Part shown: one piece after another, positions 9,901 through 18,123 of the stretch
Position numbering within the stretch: the stretch's first letter is position 1
How the letters are laid out: each line of letters starts with the position of its first letter
From: Hyphomicrobiales bacterium
GTDB taxonomy: Bacteria > Pseudomonadota > Alphaproteobacteria > Rhizobiales > Rhizobiaceae
NCBI GenBank assembly: GCA_900471925.1
Contig: UCGV01000021.1
Span: 1-64,000 of the forward strand
Reading direction: 5' to 3'
Length of the DNA: 64,000 nt
Position numbers and translations under genes: made by a program
The notes under the pieces: model-generated
The model's input: only the letters and a program-made list of their open reading frames with translations
What the model was told of the DNA's origin: nothing
Databases searched by the model: none

Positions 9901-10313
9901 ACGGCCGCATAGGCATAATCGTAGATGCTGTCATTGCCTATGCCGCCGTTTATCGTGTCGTTACCTTCGCCACCATCCAAAATGTCGTTGCCGTCACCGC
10001 CATTGAGTGTGTCGTTCCCAACCTCGCCATACAGGGCGTCCTCCCCGGCTCCACCCGACAAGACGTCATCAGCGGCCCCGCCGTAGATCGTGTCCGACCC
10101 GGCGCCTGCCGTAATCGTGTTGGCGCTGGCAGAACCGGTGATCGTGGCCGAGACCGAACCGAGCTCTTCTGCAAGATCAGCAACGCCCGAACCTGTCACC
10201 GTCAATGTAACAGGCAAGAGCGGATCGTCAGCACTATAGCGAATGATGTCGTAAGCTTCAAATTGCGTGCCGGTCTTACTGACGTTTGCACCGTTTGTGT
10301 CGAGAATAGCCAT
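6993..10313 (-). CDS. RTX calcium-binding protein with tandem modules and C-terminal cadherin-like repeats
   Basis: 1106-residue, strongly acidic surface or secreted protein. From about residue 60 it carries RTX nonapeptides (GGxGxDxxx), for example GGDGNDTLVGGEGHD. These are embedded in about four copies of a roughly 170-residue module: a stretch like FEKIVIYDDPxY, a DLSDELxxRxVYVxG stretch, an RTX block, then FDIDAGEGND and a leucine-rich FEILETQG motif. The last 250 residues hold two cadherin-type domains beginning APTNIALSKTAIKED and APTNLSFSRTSINEN. There is no signal peptide, which fits type I secretion, probably by PrsDE at 28.8-31.9 kb. ATG at 10313 has GGGGTGGGA upstream. It is likely an adhesin or matrix protein; no enzymatic domain is visible. 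Confidence 0.88.
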   Translation of the reverse strand: MAILDTNGANVSKTGTQFEAYDIIRYSADDPLLPVTLTVTGSGVADLAEELGSVSATITGSASANTITAGAGSDTIYGGAADDVLSGGAGEDALYGEVGNDTLNGGDGNDILDGGEGNDTINGGIGNDSIYDYAYAAVSSSTKIDAGDGDDHIFLSSYDGTLTGTLDGGAGTDVLTPGGNIVGLVIKNIETLETGGNTVTGTAAQFEGFEKIVIYDDPNYDGSMISLSLADSAHAEISDELGNRAVYISGAVSSIDVKTGSGDDTLVGTLGNDILDAGNGTNAIYGYDGNDTLIGGDGNDAIDGGSGNDSIRGGKGSDTISDGDYSANGESFDIDAGEGNDLVTVYKGDAASGIVDGGLGTDTLRGSSLDGLTIRNFEILETGGNQFTGTAAQFESFEKIVIYDDPAYENYQVSLTVADSGHADLSDELDSRAVYVNGAASGLDVKTGGGDDTLVGTAGNDVLDAGNGSNTVYGNEGNDTLVGGDGNDTLVGGEGHDVIRGGKGNDTITDGGYFYDDTETFDIDAGEGTDLVAIVKFDAWSGTVDGGAGTDTLRASSLVDLNVKNFEILETQGTPVTGSSAQFEAFDKITIYDDPAYDNYQISLNIIDHGHVDLSDELGSRSVFLTGTAAGVDARSGGGNDVLYGTESGDIFDGGDGADTIYGNAGNDIVRGGKGNDTIYDGDGSNTAESFDIDGGEGNDFVTISKSAYGTMSAIIDGGSGTDTLRVSSLVGLTVKAFEILETQGYAVAGSAGQFESFDKIAIFDDAAYDNSQISLFLTDRAHADLSDELGNRSVYVTGSDAGIDVKTGSGNDVFWGTESGDRFEGGRGNDVISGNDGIDTAVFSGDFASYVFGTDGNFTTIKSANDGLDRLEGVEFARFSNGVYDFVTGDFTPDANSAPTNIALSKTAIKEDTPIWTTVGLLSARDADGDTLSYSLVNGAEDHFRIKGNRIVTSKDFDYETQKAYIIKIAVSDGKVTVEKDITINIQDVIEPAANKAPTNLSFSRTSINENVAIGTSVGLLSAIDPEGSAIKWRLAEGGDLFKIVGNKIQTKSAIDYETAHVVSFTAEASDATGYTTSHKFELAVKDIFEPTLSVQSDGLAAAFL

Positions 10314-10921
10314 TCAATCCCACCCCAAAATAAGGACAAAATCAGCAATCGTTGAATAAATCGAAAATCTGCCTTCCAGATCTAATATGTTATTATTCGC
10401 ATATATTAACGACTGATTGGATGGTACTATAAGAACGAAAGCTTATATCGCAGTCTACCCCCCAAATGGGTGGTGTTTGTGTTATTTTAACCATGATCAA
10501 CTGTTACGCTTTTTTGCTGTTTACCACCGCTTCACCTGGCTAATCAGCAAAGACTATCGATACCGAATGCGCCGAAGGCGATTGCGTCATGGTGAAGCGC
10601 GAGGTCTTGGCACAAACAACGATTTCGCGGCGGCTCACCTGCGGTTCAACGCGGGATGAGAGGAGCATGCTCGTACGCAATGCGGCGCATCGCAGACGTG
10701 TTCGAGCGGCGACGGAGGACAACCGACAGGCGGGACGTCGGGAAGACAGCGACAGCCGCGCTGCCAGCTGACCTCCCGGCACAAAAGGAAATTTGGATTA
10801 GCCAGGGGATATATGCCGATATGATCGCCAATGAGCGCAACGGCGGCGAAACAGACGCCGCATCACGCCTTCATTGAAACGCTGTTCGATGCAATCTCGC
10901 AAGAGCCGTCGTGTAAATTAG
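10314..10921. other. Non-coding or decayed DNA upstream of the RTX gene
   Basis: The first 120 bp are AT-rich and probably hold the promoter of the minus-strand RTX gene. From 10560 to 10920 there are only short overlapping frames with arginine-rich translations typical of non-coding DNA. One short stretch near 10790-10875 (ending GIYADMIANERNGGETDAA) looks protein-like, but it has no start or partner and was not recognised. Confidence 0.4.
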
Positions 10922-11163
10922 ACTGGATTTAACAGGTCAATCGCGTTGTTTTCGGCTCCGGAGAAGAAGGACGGCGTCACCATCTGGGATACCATGAGGC
11001 TGCCTTCGACAGTTCCTGTCGGTTCGAACGTCAAGTTCAAATATCAGCCGGGCCGCTATATCAACCGAACCTTGATCGCCCGCACCGACCGGGTAACGGC
11101 ACCGCAGACTACAAGGTAGCAGAAATTCTCGCGACAAAGGTCCAGGACAATGCCAAGATCTGA
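10922..11163 (+). pseudogene. Frameshifted remnant of an unrecognised gene
   Basis: Directly after a TAG at 10919-10921, one frame reads through APEKKDGVTIWDTMRLPSTV and KFKYQPGRYINRTLIARTD to about 11089. It then runs into stops, while the next frame continues coherently as GNGTADYKVAEILATKVQD up to a TGA at 11161-11163. A single-base indel near 11090 joins the two into one plausible C-terminal fragment of about 80 residues. No start codon or ribosome binding site remains. The family was not recognised. Confidence 0.5.
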
Positions 11164-11456
11164 GGCAACGCGATGAACAATGACAACAACTCGATGATCC
11201 ATCCGCTTCTCCATGGGATTCTCTGGACGGCCGGGAGGCTACCGCAGTTTGAAAAAGAGAAATTCTACACCTGATACCGACGTCGCGGTTCCCAAACGCC
11301 ATTTTCTATGCCGCGCCATCCAATGCCAGGACTGTTATCGTCGTTACAATCCATGTGCTCGCATCATCGATCGCGCCAGATGCCCCAACGGGGATCGTTG
11401 AAGTTTCATGTCCCCAAGCCGGCTCGATCTATTTGCTGGACCGGGCCGGCCCCTCA
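11164..11456. other. Intergenic stretch with no supported gene
   Basis: About 290 bp between the gene remnant and the 3' end of the methyltransferase. Short frames exist on both strands, but none has a ribosome binding site or recognisable domain. With the preceding kilobase it looks like decayed accessory DNA. Confidence 0.4.
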
Positions 11457-12089
11457 TCAATTCGGTTTTTGTGCGACAGCGATCATCGACTTTGCAAGCA
11501 GCGATACCCGTCCCACATACTGGAATTCAACGCTTTGAAACCCGGTGTCCAACAGCAGGGCCCCGAGCGTATCCGGCGACCAAAACTTGATATGGCCGTG
11601 ATCCTTGAGAGGCATGAAATGATCGTCCATCCGCCCTGTCAGCGCCAATGCTAGATTTTTCCAGTAGCCATGATACGGCGTTGACACGACGGCTATTCCG
11701 CCTGGTTTGACAAGGTCAAACATCGTTGTTGAAAAGGTCTTGGGATCGTATACGTGCTCTACGACCTCAAGACTGATTACTGCGTCGAAGGATCCGTACT
11801 GGTCGGCAAGGTCGTCGTAGGCCGACCCGATTTCTAACGGGAGATCCGGATATGCAATATTTGCTTTGGCGATACCGTCTTTCGACGGGTCTACGCCGGC
11901 GACTTCAAAACCATCATCAGAAAGCACAGCTGCGGCACCACCGGTGCCGCAACCGAGGTCGAAAACGGTTGTCTTATCGGTTGCCTCAAAATTGGTATGA
12001 AGGACTTCAACCACCGCAGGCAGAATATAGTTGAGAGCCAGAGCGGGTTTTGAATGAATATAGGTGCTGGCATTCAGATCGACAGACAT
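11457..12089 (-). CDS. SAM-dependent class I methyltransferase
   Basis: 210 residues. It has the Rossmann SAM motif FDLGCGTGGAAAVL (motif I, about residues 43-56), an acidic strand end VAGVDPS (motif II) and VISLEVVEHVYDP (motif IV), typical of UbiG/UbiE-like small-molecule or sugar methyltransferases. The tail contains STPYHGYWKNLALAL and DHGHIKFWS, shared almost word for word with the same-length paralogue at 52032-52664. ATG at 12089 is preceded by AGGAGG. It sits alone between decayed DNA and the flippase gene. O-methylation of the surface polysaccharide is a reasonable but unproven role. Confidence 0.85.
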   Translation of the reverse strand: MSVDLNASTYIHSKPALALNYILPAVVEVLHTNFEATDKTTVFDLGCGTGGAAAVLSDDGFEVAGVDPSKDGIAKANIAYPDLPLEIGSAYDDLADQYGSFDAVISLEVVEHVYDPKTFSTTMFDLVKPGGIAVVSTPYHGYWKNLALALTGRMDDHFMPLKDHGHIKFWSPDTLGALLLDTGFQSVEFQYVGRVSLLAKSMIAVAQKPN

Positions 12090-12449
12090 ATTTCCTCCTG
12101 GACATTGTCTCAGGGGGGCATGGTACCAACCATTTTGACGGCAATTTGATCGCGGTGTGTTGTTAATGTGATAGCGATTCCACGTCGAATTATCGACCGT
12201 CTGAGAAGTCAGGCATTTGGAGACCGGTTCAATGAGAGCGGCGACATCGAGAACCTTTCCGGTCCGGGATCAACTAACAAGTTATTTGTAACGGCAGACA
12301 CTCCTGAGGGGCAATAACTAAATCAGGGGTGTCGGCGTCTGAGATTACGCCATCGGCAAACCGATCTGTTTGGCGATCTTTCCCTTAGGCCCCGCGACAA
12401 TACGCTGTCTTATGGGCAACGCAAACAGCGCGAACACTGGATGTGTCGA
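12090..12449. other. Intergenic 360 bp with a possible insertion-sequence relic
   Basis: On the minus strand from 12459 a short frame reads GLMIDTSSVRAVCVAHKTAY before a stop. This resembles the DDE-transposase stretch around the first catalytic Asp in IS5/IS427-type elements, but it is too short and divergent to be sure. No terminal inverted repeats were found. The remainder is AT-rich upstream DNA of the methyltransferase. Confidence 0.25.
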
Positions 12450-13970
12450 TCATGAGGCCGCAGGCTCAACCTTTACGGTGGAGTTGGTCTTGCGCTTACG
12501 CGCCTGCTTAATGCTGCCAATCAGGACATTCAACTGCGCACGACACAAGGCAAAAATCAGACCACAGTAAACGATGCCGCCTACAAAAATCTCCGCAGCC
12601 AGACGCGAATAAGACGACCAGTGCACCAAGCTTTCTTCTAAAAGGAAAATTGCACCAACCATACCCGCACATGCCAAGCTTGGCCTGAGAAATTGCAGCA
12701 AATATTCCCCAACGCCAAGCTCAATGTGCTTGGAAACTTTCCATCCGGTCAGTGGCCAGAATAAAAGAACTTCGACCATGATTGCGAAGACAATCGTTGT
12801 GACACCGAAAGGATAAAGAACTGCTATTGTCAACAACGTAAGAACGTTGCGAGCTAGTTGGTAATAGAACCACCAATCCATCTCGCCTTGGCTTTTGATT
12901 AGGGACGCCTGCACGTAACCAATGCCAGACATCAAACCAATAACACAGTAAAATCGCACGGGCCAGATGGCTTCTACCCAGTGAGAACCGAAGATTGTCG
13001 GGATCGCGTCATCGGCCACAGCTGCAAGACCTATAAAAACAGGATACGAAACCAAAGAGCAGCCAAAGGTTGCCATCAGAAATGCTTCCCTGACTTTTTT
13101 TGGTTCAGACCGGAGCGAAGACAACAATACATGCGTGACAGATGTAAGACCGCCGGCAATGACGTTATTGATCATGTCGAACAATCGCTTCGCAAAATTG
13201 TATACGCCGAGCGCTGCGGGACTCAAGAAGACGCCGATGATCAGGTTGTCCAAGCTCATCGTTTGAAGAAAACGCGTGCCTGAAGCAAAGAAACCGTAAT
13301 GGAGCAGGTCGTTGAGACTCTGCCTTTTGAGGTGAAAACCAGGTAACCAACCCGCACCCCAGAAAGCCGCGGCGCATGAAGCCGCGGTCGCCGCGATCTG
13401 CGCAATCGCGAGTGCCCACAAACCGAACCCCGCAAGGACCAAAGTAAGGCTGATGCATCCGGACGTAACCGTCGCGATAGCGGTGCGCACAGCAACAAGA
13501 TGGAAAGACATCTTCCTGTTGACCACCGCATTCGGAACGACAGCCGTGAAATCAAAGAAAACCTTCAACCCCATAATATAGAGAAGATAGGTGACTTCAC
13601 CATGGCCGACATATGCCGCGATCGTCGAGGCCGCCAAACATAAAATCCCGTAGATCAGAAAGGAAAAAACGAGTGCAAGCGCGAATATCGTGTCAAGATG
13701 GCTGCGCCTTATTTCGGTGCGCTGTATGATAGCTTCGCCGAATGCAGTTGGTCCGAAACTGGCGGCGAAGGAGACAATACTAAACGAGAGCGCGACCAGA
13801 CCGAAATCTTGCGGCTGGAGAATTCGAGACGTCACCACAAAAACCGCAAAGGTAAGGACGGTCGGAATGAGCGTACTCAACGCCGACCAAAAGGCGCCAG
13901 TTACGGCTGCGGACGATCGGTTCGAATTTACGTGGCTAAATACAATATCGTCGTCTCGAATAACCGACAA
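12450..13970 (-). CDS. Wzx-type oligosaccharide flippase (PssL-like)
   Basis: 506-residue polytopic inner-membrane protein of the MOP/PST superfamily, with 12-14 hydrophobic segments. The first begins near residue 27 (FWSALSTLIPTVLTFAVFVV), followed by the characteristic SRILQPQDFGLVAL and a GFGLWALAIAQI segment. It flips lipid-linked repeat units to the periplasm for Wzy polymerisation. The start is TTG at 13970, 7 bp after GGAG. It is transcribed away from the GH10-glycosyltransferase operon. R. leguminosarum PssL is the functional counterpart, but orthology is not proven here. Confidence 0.88.
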   Translation of the reverse strand: MSVIRDDDIVFSHVNSNRSSAAVTGAFWSALSTLIPTVLTFAVFVVTSRILQPQDFGLVALSFSIVSFAASFGPTAFGEAIIQRTEIRRSHLDTIFALALVFSFLIYGILCLAASTIAAYVGHGEVTYLLYIMGLKVFFDFTAVVPNAVVNRKMSFHLVAVRTAIATVTSGCISLTLVLAGFGLWALAIAQIAATAASCAAAFWGAGWLPGFHLKRQSLNDLLHYGFFASGTRFLQTMSLDNLIIGVFLSPAALGVYNFAKRLFDMINNVIAGGLTSVTHVLLSSLRSEPKKVREAFLMATFGCSLVSYPVFIGLAAVADDAIPTIFGSHWVEAIWPVRFYCVIGLMSGIGYVQASLIKSQGEMDWWFYYQLARNVLTLLTIAVLYPFGVTTIVFAIMVEVLLFWPLTGWKVSKHIELGVGEYLLQFLRPSLACAGMVGAIFLLEESLVHWSSYSRLAAEIFVGGIVYCGLIFALCRAQLNVLIGSIKQARKRKTNSTVKVEPAAS

Positions 13971-14403
13971 GCTGAACTCCTAGCGAGATGAGACCATTGG
14001 GGCATTGGGGGGCGACGTCTCGGGCGCGACCCTAATGCCTGCAGAAAACTGCGTAAAGATCCTGCGTGATCGAATCCGCAATGGTAAGGTGGACAAGCAA
14101 ATGGGATCGCAACGCCCCGGAATAGCAATTGTTTCAAGGATTTACCGTTCCAAGCAAGTCCCGGGTTGTTAAAGAGCCTAGATCAAAAAAAGTCGGCCGC
14201 AGCTGATCTGCCAATCTACCTCGACAGTTTCTTGACCTGACGATCCATTCGGGAATGACGCCAGAACAAACTATCTAGCGGCCTGGCATATAAACGAGCG
14301 CGCGCGACGCCTTAAAATGGACATCCTAAAACTAAAGGTCCTGGCCTGCGCTCGTAAACTCGGGCACAGATCTCGATCTACCGACTTCGTGAGGTGGCAA
14401 GCC
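13971..14403. promoter_or_regulatory. Divergent intergenic region between flippase and GH10 operons
   Basis: 433 bp containing the outward promoters of both transcripts. A TTGACC at 14232-14237 and a TATAAA at 14289-14294 are present but not at sigma-70 spacing, so no promoter is called. No gene is supported in this stretch; the open frame upstream of the GH10 ATG is treated as non-coding because it lacks a ribosome binding site. Confidence 0.4.
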
Positions 14404-15471
14404 ATGAACAGACGGCAATTTTTGATTAATGCACCACTGTCGATGCTTTTGCTGTCTGTCCCGGGTCTTGCCTTGGCGCAAGACGACAAGTGGGGCGTAC
14501 GTAGCCTTGCCGATGAGAGGGGTTTTCGATTCGGTTCGGCAATTGATTTCAATGACGTTGGCGATGAGCAACGCGCGGCGCGCTTTGTTTCCTTTGTGAA
14601 TTCAATAACGCCCAGAAACGAATTGAAGTGGATGGCGGTCGAAAAACGGCCCGGTTCCTTCGACTTTCGGGCAGCTGATGCGATTGTCGCGTTCGCAATC
14701 GAAAATCGCATGAAAGTCTACGGACACACACTAATCTGGTACCGCGTGCCGAACTGGGTGGAAGAGATCAAGGATGAAGCGAGCCTGCGTCGCGCTATGC
14801 AGCGTCACATTAGAACGGTAATGACGCGATATAAAGGTAAAGTGGATACTTGGGACGTTGTTAACGAGCCATTGGAATATGACGCAGCGGAGATGAGACA
14901 ATCCGTCTTTCAAAAACTTCTGGGAGACGATCACATCCGCGTCAGTTTCGCGCTCGCACATCAAGCTGACCCTAATGCCACGCTGGTCTTGAACGAAGCA
15001 CACCTCGAAAAGAAGTCGGATACGTTCGAACAAAGGCGAGACCAAATATTGCGAATTGTTGAAAAAGTGCGGAATTCGGGCACACCCCTTCATGCGGTCG
15101 GGCTACAGGCACATTTCCGCCCCGGACTGGATGAGATTGATGAGCAGGGTATGGGCAAATTCTGCAAGAATTTGAGGGAGATGGACGTCGGAATCTATAT
15201 CACCGAATTGGACGCATCATGCCGGTTCGTGGCGCGCGCCAAGGGGTTTACAGATAAAGACTACGGGACCTTATTCCAGAGGGTTATCGATGTCGCCGCC
15301 GATAACGGAACCCTAAAGGGGGTAACGGTATGGGGATTGTCGGAAAAATATGCGACACCGGAAACGGAAGGAGCCACCGGCGTATGTTCCAAACGTATTA
15401 ATCTTTTTGACGAAAATGACGATCAAAGAAGTACTGTGGACGGTATTCGTCGTGCTATCGAGCGATTGTGA
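14404..15471 (+). CDS. GH10 glycoside hydrolase (endo-beta-1,4-xylanase family), Tat-exported
   Basis: 355 residues. The N-terminus MNRRQFLINAPLSMLLLSVP has a twin-arginine motif (RRQFL) and a signal peptide cleaved near ALA-QD, so folded export is likely. The TIM barrel carries the GH10 landmarks: ITPRNELKW near residue 63, the HTLIWY strand, the acid/base Glu in WDVVNEP and the nucleophile Glu in YITELDAS. It is the first gene of an EPS assembly operon; the next start (GTG 15492) is only 20 bp away. GH10 enzymes normally cleave beta-1,4-xylan. Here a role in trimming a beta-1,4-linked self-made EPS is inferred from context, although scavenging of plant xylan is the alternative. ATG at 14404 was preferred because it begins the signal peptide. 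Confidence 0.9.
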   Translation: MNRRQFLINAPLSMLLLSVPGLALAQDDKWGVRSLADERGFRFGSAIDFNDVGDEQRAARFVSFVNSITPRNELKWMAVEKRPGSFDFRAADAIVAFAIENRMKVYGHTLIWYRVPNWVEEIKDEASLRRAMQRHIRTVMTRYKGKVDTWDVVNEPLEYDAAEMRQSVFQKLLGDDHIRVSFALAHQADPNATLVLNEAHLEKKSDTFEQRRDQILRIVEKVRNSGTPLHAVGLQAHFRPGLDEIDEQGMGKFCKNLREMDVGIYITELDASCRFVARAKGFTDKDYGTLFQRVIDVAADNGTLKGVTVWGLSEKYATPETEGATGVCSKRINLFDENDDQRSTVDGIRRAIERL

Positions 15472-15491
15472 TTGCGCCTGCAGGAGAGCCA

Positions 15492-16643
15492 GTGAGTAAC
15501 ATCGCGATTTATGTTGAGAAATTTCTTCCGGCCAGCCAGGCCTTCATTGTCAATCAATGCTCGGCCTTTCGAAAGCACCGCGCCCAATTCCTCGCGGGCC
15601 AGCGTGTCACTTCGGCTCACACGAAGTCGGTTGATTTCCCAGTGCATGAAATTCGCGGCTCAGCGACTATGCGGGCCGGCGAACTTCTTTTGAAGATTCC
15701 CCAGATAGCAATACCGCGACTTTTTCCTGCAATCAGAAATGCAGACATCATCCACGCTCACTTTGGCAAGAATGGTTACGTCATCGGCCCCCTGGCTCGT
15801 GCTGCAGGTAAGCCCCTCGTCACCACTTTCCACGGTTTTGACGCGACGTATCGCGGTGACCCGAAAAAACCCGGAGGGTTTAATCAAGTACGGTTCTTCG
15901 CTCAGGGTCGACGATCGATGGCCGGATGGGATAGTTGGAATATCGCAGTTTCCGACTTCATACGCGATCAATTAATTGCGCTTGGTTTTCCTCCCGAACG
16001 TGTTTTCCGCCACCACATTGGAATCGACTTGGGCCTGTTCAAGATAGAGCCGCGCCAGCGCGTAAAAGGTCGTGTTGTGTCTATCGCGCGCTTTGTAGAG
16101 TACAAGGGCCACCGCTATATGATCGACGCACTTTCGAAGGTCGCTGCGGCCGGAACACCTGTCGAACTCGTTATGGTGGGCCAAGGACCACTGAAAGTAG
16201 AAATGGAAGCGCTCGCTCGCCGCGCCTTGCCAAGCGTCACGATCCATGAAAATCTGTCCCAGCCTGAGATAAGGAACTTGCTCGCCAGTGCAGAACTTTA
16301 TCTCCATGGAAGCGTGACCCTGGACAATGGGCACGCTGAAGCTTTCGGTCTCGCCAATCTTGAGGCAGAAGCGGTCGGAACCCCGGTTGTCGCATTTCGC
16401 TCAGGAGGGGTGGGCGAAGCGATTGAAGAGGGGAAAACTGGTTATCTCGTGGAGGAACGGGATGTCGCAGGGATGGCGAGTGCGGTCGGACGGCTGCTAA
16501 ACGACCAAGCCTTGTGGACAGCCTTTAGCGCGCGGGCACCTCATATGGTGGCCGAGCGTTTCGATTTGCGTCGTCAGACGGGGACGCTCGAGGACTACTA
16601 CAGTTCCGTGATAGACGAATTTGCCAGCCGGGGTCGGACTTAA
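15492..16643 (+). CDS. Glycosyltransferase family 4
   Basis: 383 residues with the GT-B fold. The N-terminal domain includes DIIHAHFGKNGYV and VTTFHGFDAT; the C-terminal domain has the GT4 signature HAEAFGLANLEAEAVGTPVV, with the ExFG-like nucleotide-sugar binding glutamates. The start is GTG at 15492 with AGGAG 5 bp upstream; an earlier GTG at 15468 overlapping the GH10 stop lacks a site. The stop overlaps the next ATG (TAATG). It adds one sugar to the lipid-linked repeat unit at the cytoplasmic face; donor and linkage cannot be read from sequence. Confidence 0.9.
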   Translation: MSNIAIYVEKFLPASQAFIVNQCSAFRKHRAQFLAGQRVTSAHTKSVDFPVHEIRGSATMRAGELLLKIPQIAIPRLFPAIRNADIIHAHFGKNGYVIGPLARAAGKPLVTTFHGFDATYRGDPKKPGGFNQVRFFAQGRRSMAGWDSWNIAVSDFIRDQLIALGFPPERVFRHHIGIDLGLFKIEPRQRVKGRVVSIARFVEYKGHRYMIDALSKVAAAGTPVELVMVGQGPLKVEMEALARRALPSVTIHENLSQPEIRNLLASAELYLHGSVTLDNGHAEAFGLANLEAEAVGTPVVAFRSGGVGEAIEEGKTGYLVEERDVAGMASAVGRLLNDQALWTAFSARAPHMVAERFDLRRQTGTLEDYYSSVIDEFASRGRT

Positions 16644-17149
16644 TGGTGCAGACAGGAAAGAAGCCGAAGTGGGGACTGAATGTATTTCGGCCACTTCGGA
16701 ATGGAATTGTTACGGCGAAGTGGCTGTATTATACGAAATTCTGGGGAATGGACATCGATCCGACTGCGAGCTTTTCCCTGAGCGTCCGATTTGACAAGAC
16801 CAACCCCAAGGGTCTGCATATCGGCGCGGAAACCTATGTCGCCTTCGAAGCTGCAATCCTGACTCACGACCTTACCCGAGGCCTTTATCTCCATACTAGG
16901 ATCGGCAAACGCTGTTTTATCGGTGCCCGCAGCATCATTCTGCCGGGCGTCGAAATTGGCGACGAATGTGTCATCGGTTCGGGCTCAGTGGTAACCAAAA
17001 GCGTTCCACCGCGATCGCTGGTGGCCGGAAACCCCGCGAAAATCATTCGCAGCGACATCAAAATCATTTCGCGTTACGGGCGCATGGCGCGCGAGGACGA
17101 AACGGTCGCACAGGTCGTAACGCATTTGCCAACTGGAGAAGCACGATGA
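16643..17149 (+). CDS. Left-handed beta-helix (hexapeptide) acetyltransferase
   Basis: 168 residues. Hexapeptide turns are seen from about residue 60 to 130: LHIGAETYVAFEAAILTHD, IGARSIILPGVEIGDECVIG and GSGSVVTKSVPPRSLVAGNP, ending with the usual PAKIIR. This is the WbbJ/NodL/CysE fold that acetylates sugars with acetyl-CoA. It is translationally linked on both sides (TAATG start, ATGA at its stop). In R. leguminosarum Pss-I the acetyltransferase PssR holds a similar position, but no ortholog claim is made. Confidence 0.88.
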   Translation: MVQTGKKPKWGLNVFRPLRNGIVTAKWLYYTKFWGMDIDPTASFSLSVRFDKTNPKGLHIGAETYVAFEAAILTHDLTRGLYLHTRIGKRCFIGARSIILPGVEIGDECVIGSGSVVTKSVPPRSLVAGNPAKIIRSDIKIISRYGRMAREDETVAQVVTHLPTGEAR

Positions 17150-18048
17150 AGATGTTTGCCTATCGTGGGAAGCACGAGAATTTTGGCGACGAACTTAACC
17201 ATTGGCTATGGGAGCGACTGCTTCCCGGATTCTTCAACGATGATGATAGCCAACTCTTTCTCGGCATTGGTTCTATTCTTTACGACAACTTCGACCCGAA
17301 TATGCAGAAGATCGTCTTCGGATCGGGTTATGGGGGGTATACCAACCCGCCAAGAGTCGACAAAACCTGGACATTCTATTTTGTCCGCGGGAAGAAAACC
17401 GCTGAAGTTCTCGGCATCGACCCCAGTTTTGCAATCGGCGATTCGGGCATCCTGACCCGCAGTTGCTGGGACGCAACGAAGATCGAAAAACGCTATCCCG
17501 TGTCCTTCATGCCTCACTACGAAAGCGCGATGTACGGTAGCTGGGACAGGGCCTGTGAAATCGCCGGCATCCATTACATTGACCCGCGTTGGCCGGTAGA
17601 GAAAGTTCTGACCGAGATGAGCGCGTCTCACAAAGTTATTTCCGAAGCGATGCATGGCGTGATTATTTCCGATGCTTTGCGTGTGCCCTGGCGGGCGATC
17701 CAGCCACTCGCGCCTGCTAATAGAGCAAAATGGTATGACTGGAGCAGCGCACTTGGCGTTTCGATTGATTTCGATACGATCGGTGCGTCAAACGTCGTTG
17801 AAGCAATAGCAGGACTTGGACGAGGAAATGCCACTTGGCGAAAGAACATCACATTTCGTCACCGCCGGATCCGTCAGTTGACTGGTGACTATACCTTTCG
17901 TTCTGCCGCCATGGCACTTGATGCAGTTGCAAAAAAACCTGGTCAGCTCAGCAGTGACGCCGCGATCGAAAGCGCACATCAAAGGATGCTCACTGAACTT
18001 GATCGATTGAAGGCTGACTTTTCCCCAGGCAAGGAAGCTGCAATTTGA
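17146..18048 (+). CDS. Polysaccharide pyruvyl transferase family protein
   Basis: 300 residues, starting at ATG 17146, which overlaps the previous stop. The N-terminus KMFAYRGKHENFGDELNHWL matches the pyruvyl transferase family (PF04230) pattern of a G-N-x-GD-like first loop, and FGSGYGGYTNPP and ISEAMHGVIISDALRVPW (with the conserved S-x-x-x-H-G) are typical later motifs. It transfers pyruvate from PEP to form ketal groups on EPS sugars, as ExoV or PssM/PssK do. It lies mid-operon between the acetyltransferase and GT genes. A C-terminal helical tail (residues 240-300) is variable in the family. Confidence 0.85.
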   Translation: MKMFAYRGKHENFGDELNHWLWERLLPGFFNDDDSQLFLGIGSILYDNFDPNMQKIVFGSGYGGYTNPPRVDKTWTFYFVRGKKTAEVLGIDPSFAIGDSGILTRSCWDATKIEKRYPVSFMPHYESAMYGSWDRACEIAGIHYIDPRWPVEKVLTEMSASHKVISEAMHGVIISDALRVPWRAIQPLAPANRAKWYDWSSALGVSIDFDTIGASNVVEAIAGLGRGNATWRKNITFRHRRIRQLTGDYTFRSAAMALDAVAKKPGQLSSDAAIESAHQRMLTELDRLKADFSPGKEAAI

Positions 18049-18123
18049 CCATAAAACCAAAGAACCGTGAACTATTGCGCAGGAATGCTTGCGCACTCTG
18101 CCATCCTGCAATGGGGTTATGAT

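Noticed and set aside
7800..10100. Short periodic DNA repeats resembling a CRISPR array
   Set aside because: The period follows codons of RTX nonapeptides inside one open frame; units are degenerate and there are no constant repeats with unique spacers.
9048..10355. 435-residue plus-strand open frame
   Set aside because: It lies antisense to the RTX gene and its Val/Asp/Ala-rich repetitive translation is the mirror of the glycine-rich RTX repeats.
12345..12460. Insertion-sequence transposase relic
   Set aside because: Only about 20 residues resemble an IS5-type transposase and no terminal repeats were found, so it is mentioned but not called as a mobile element.
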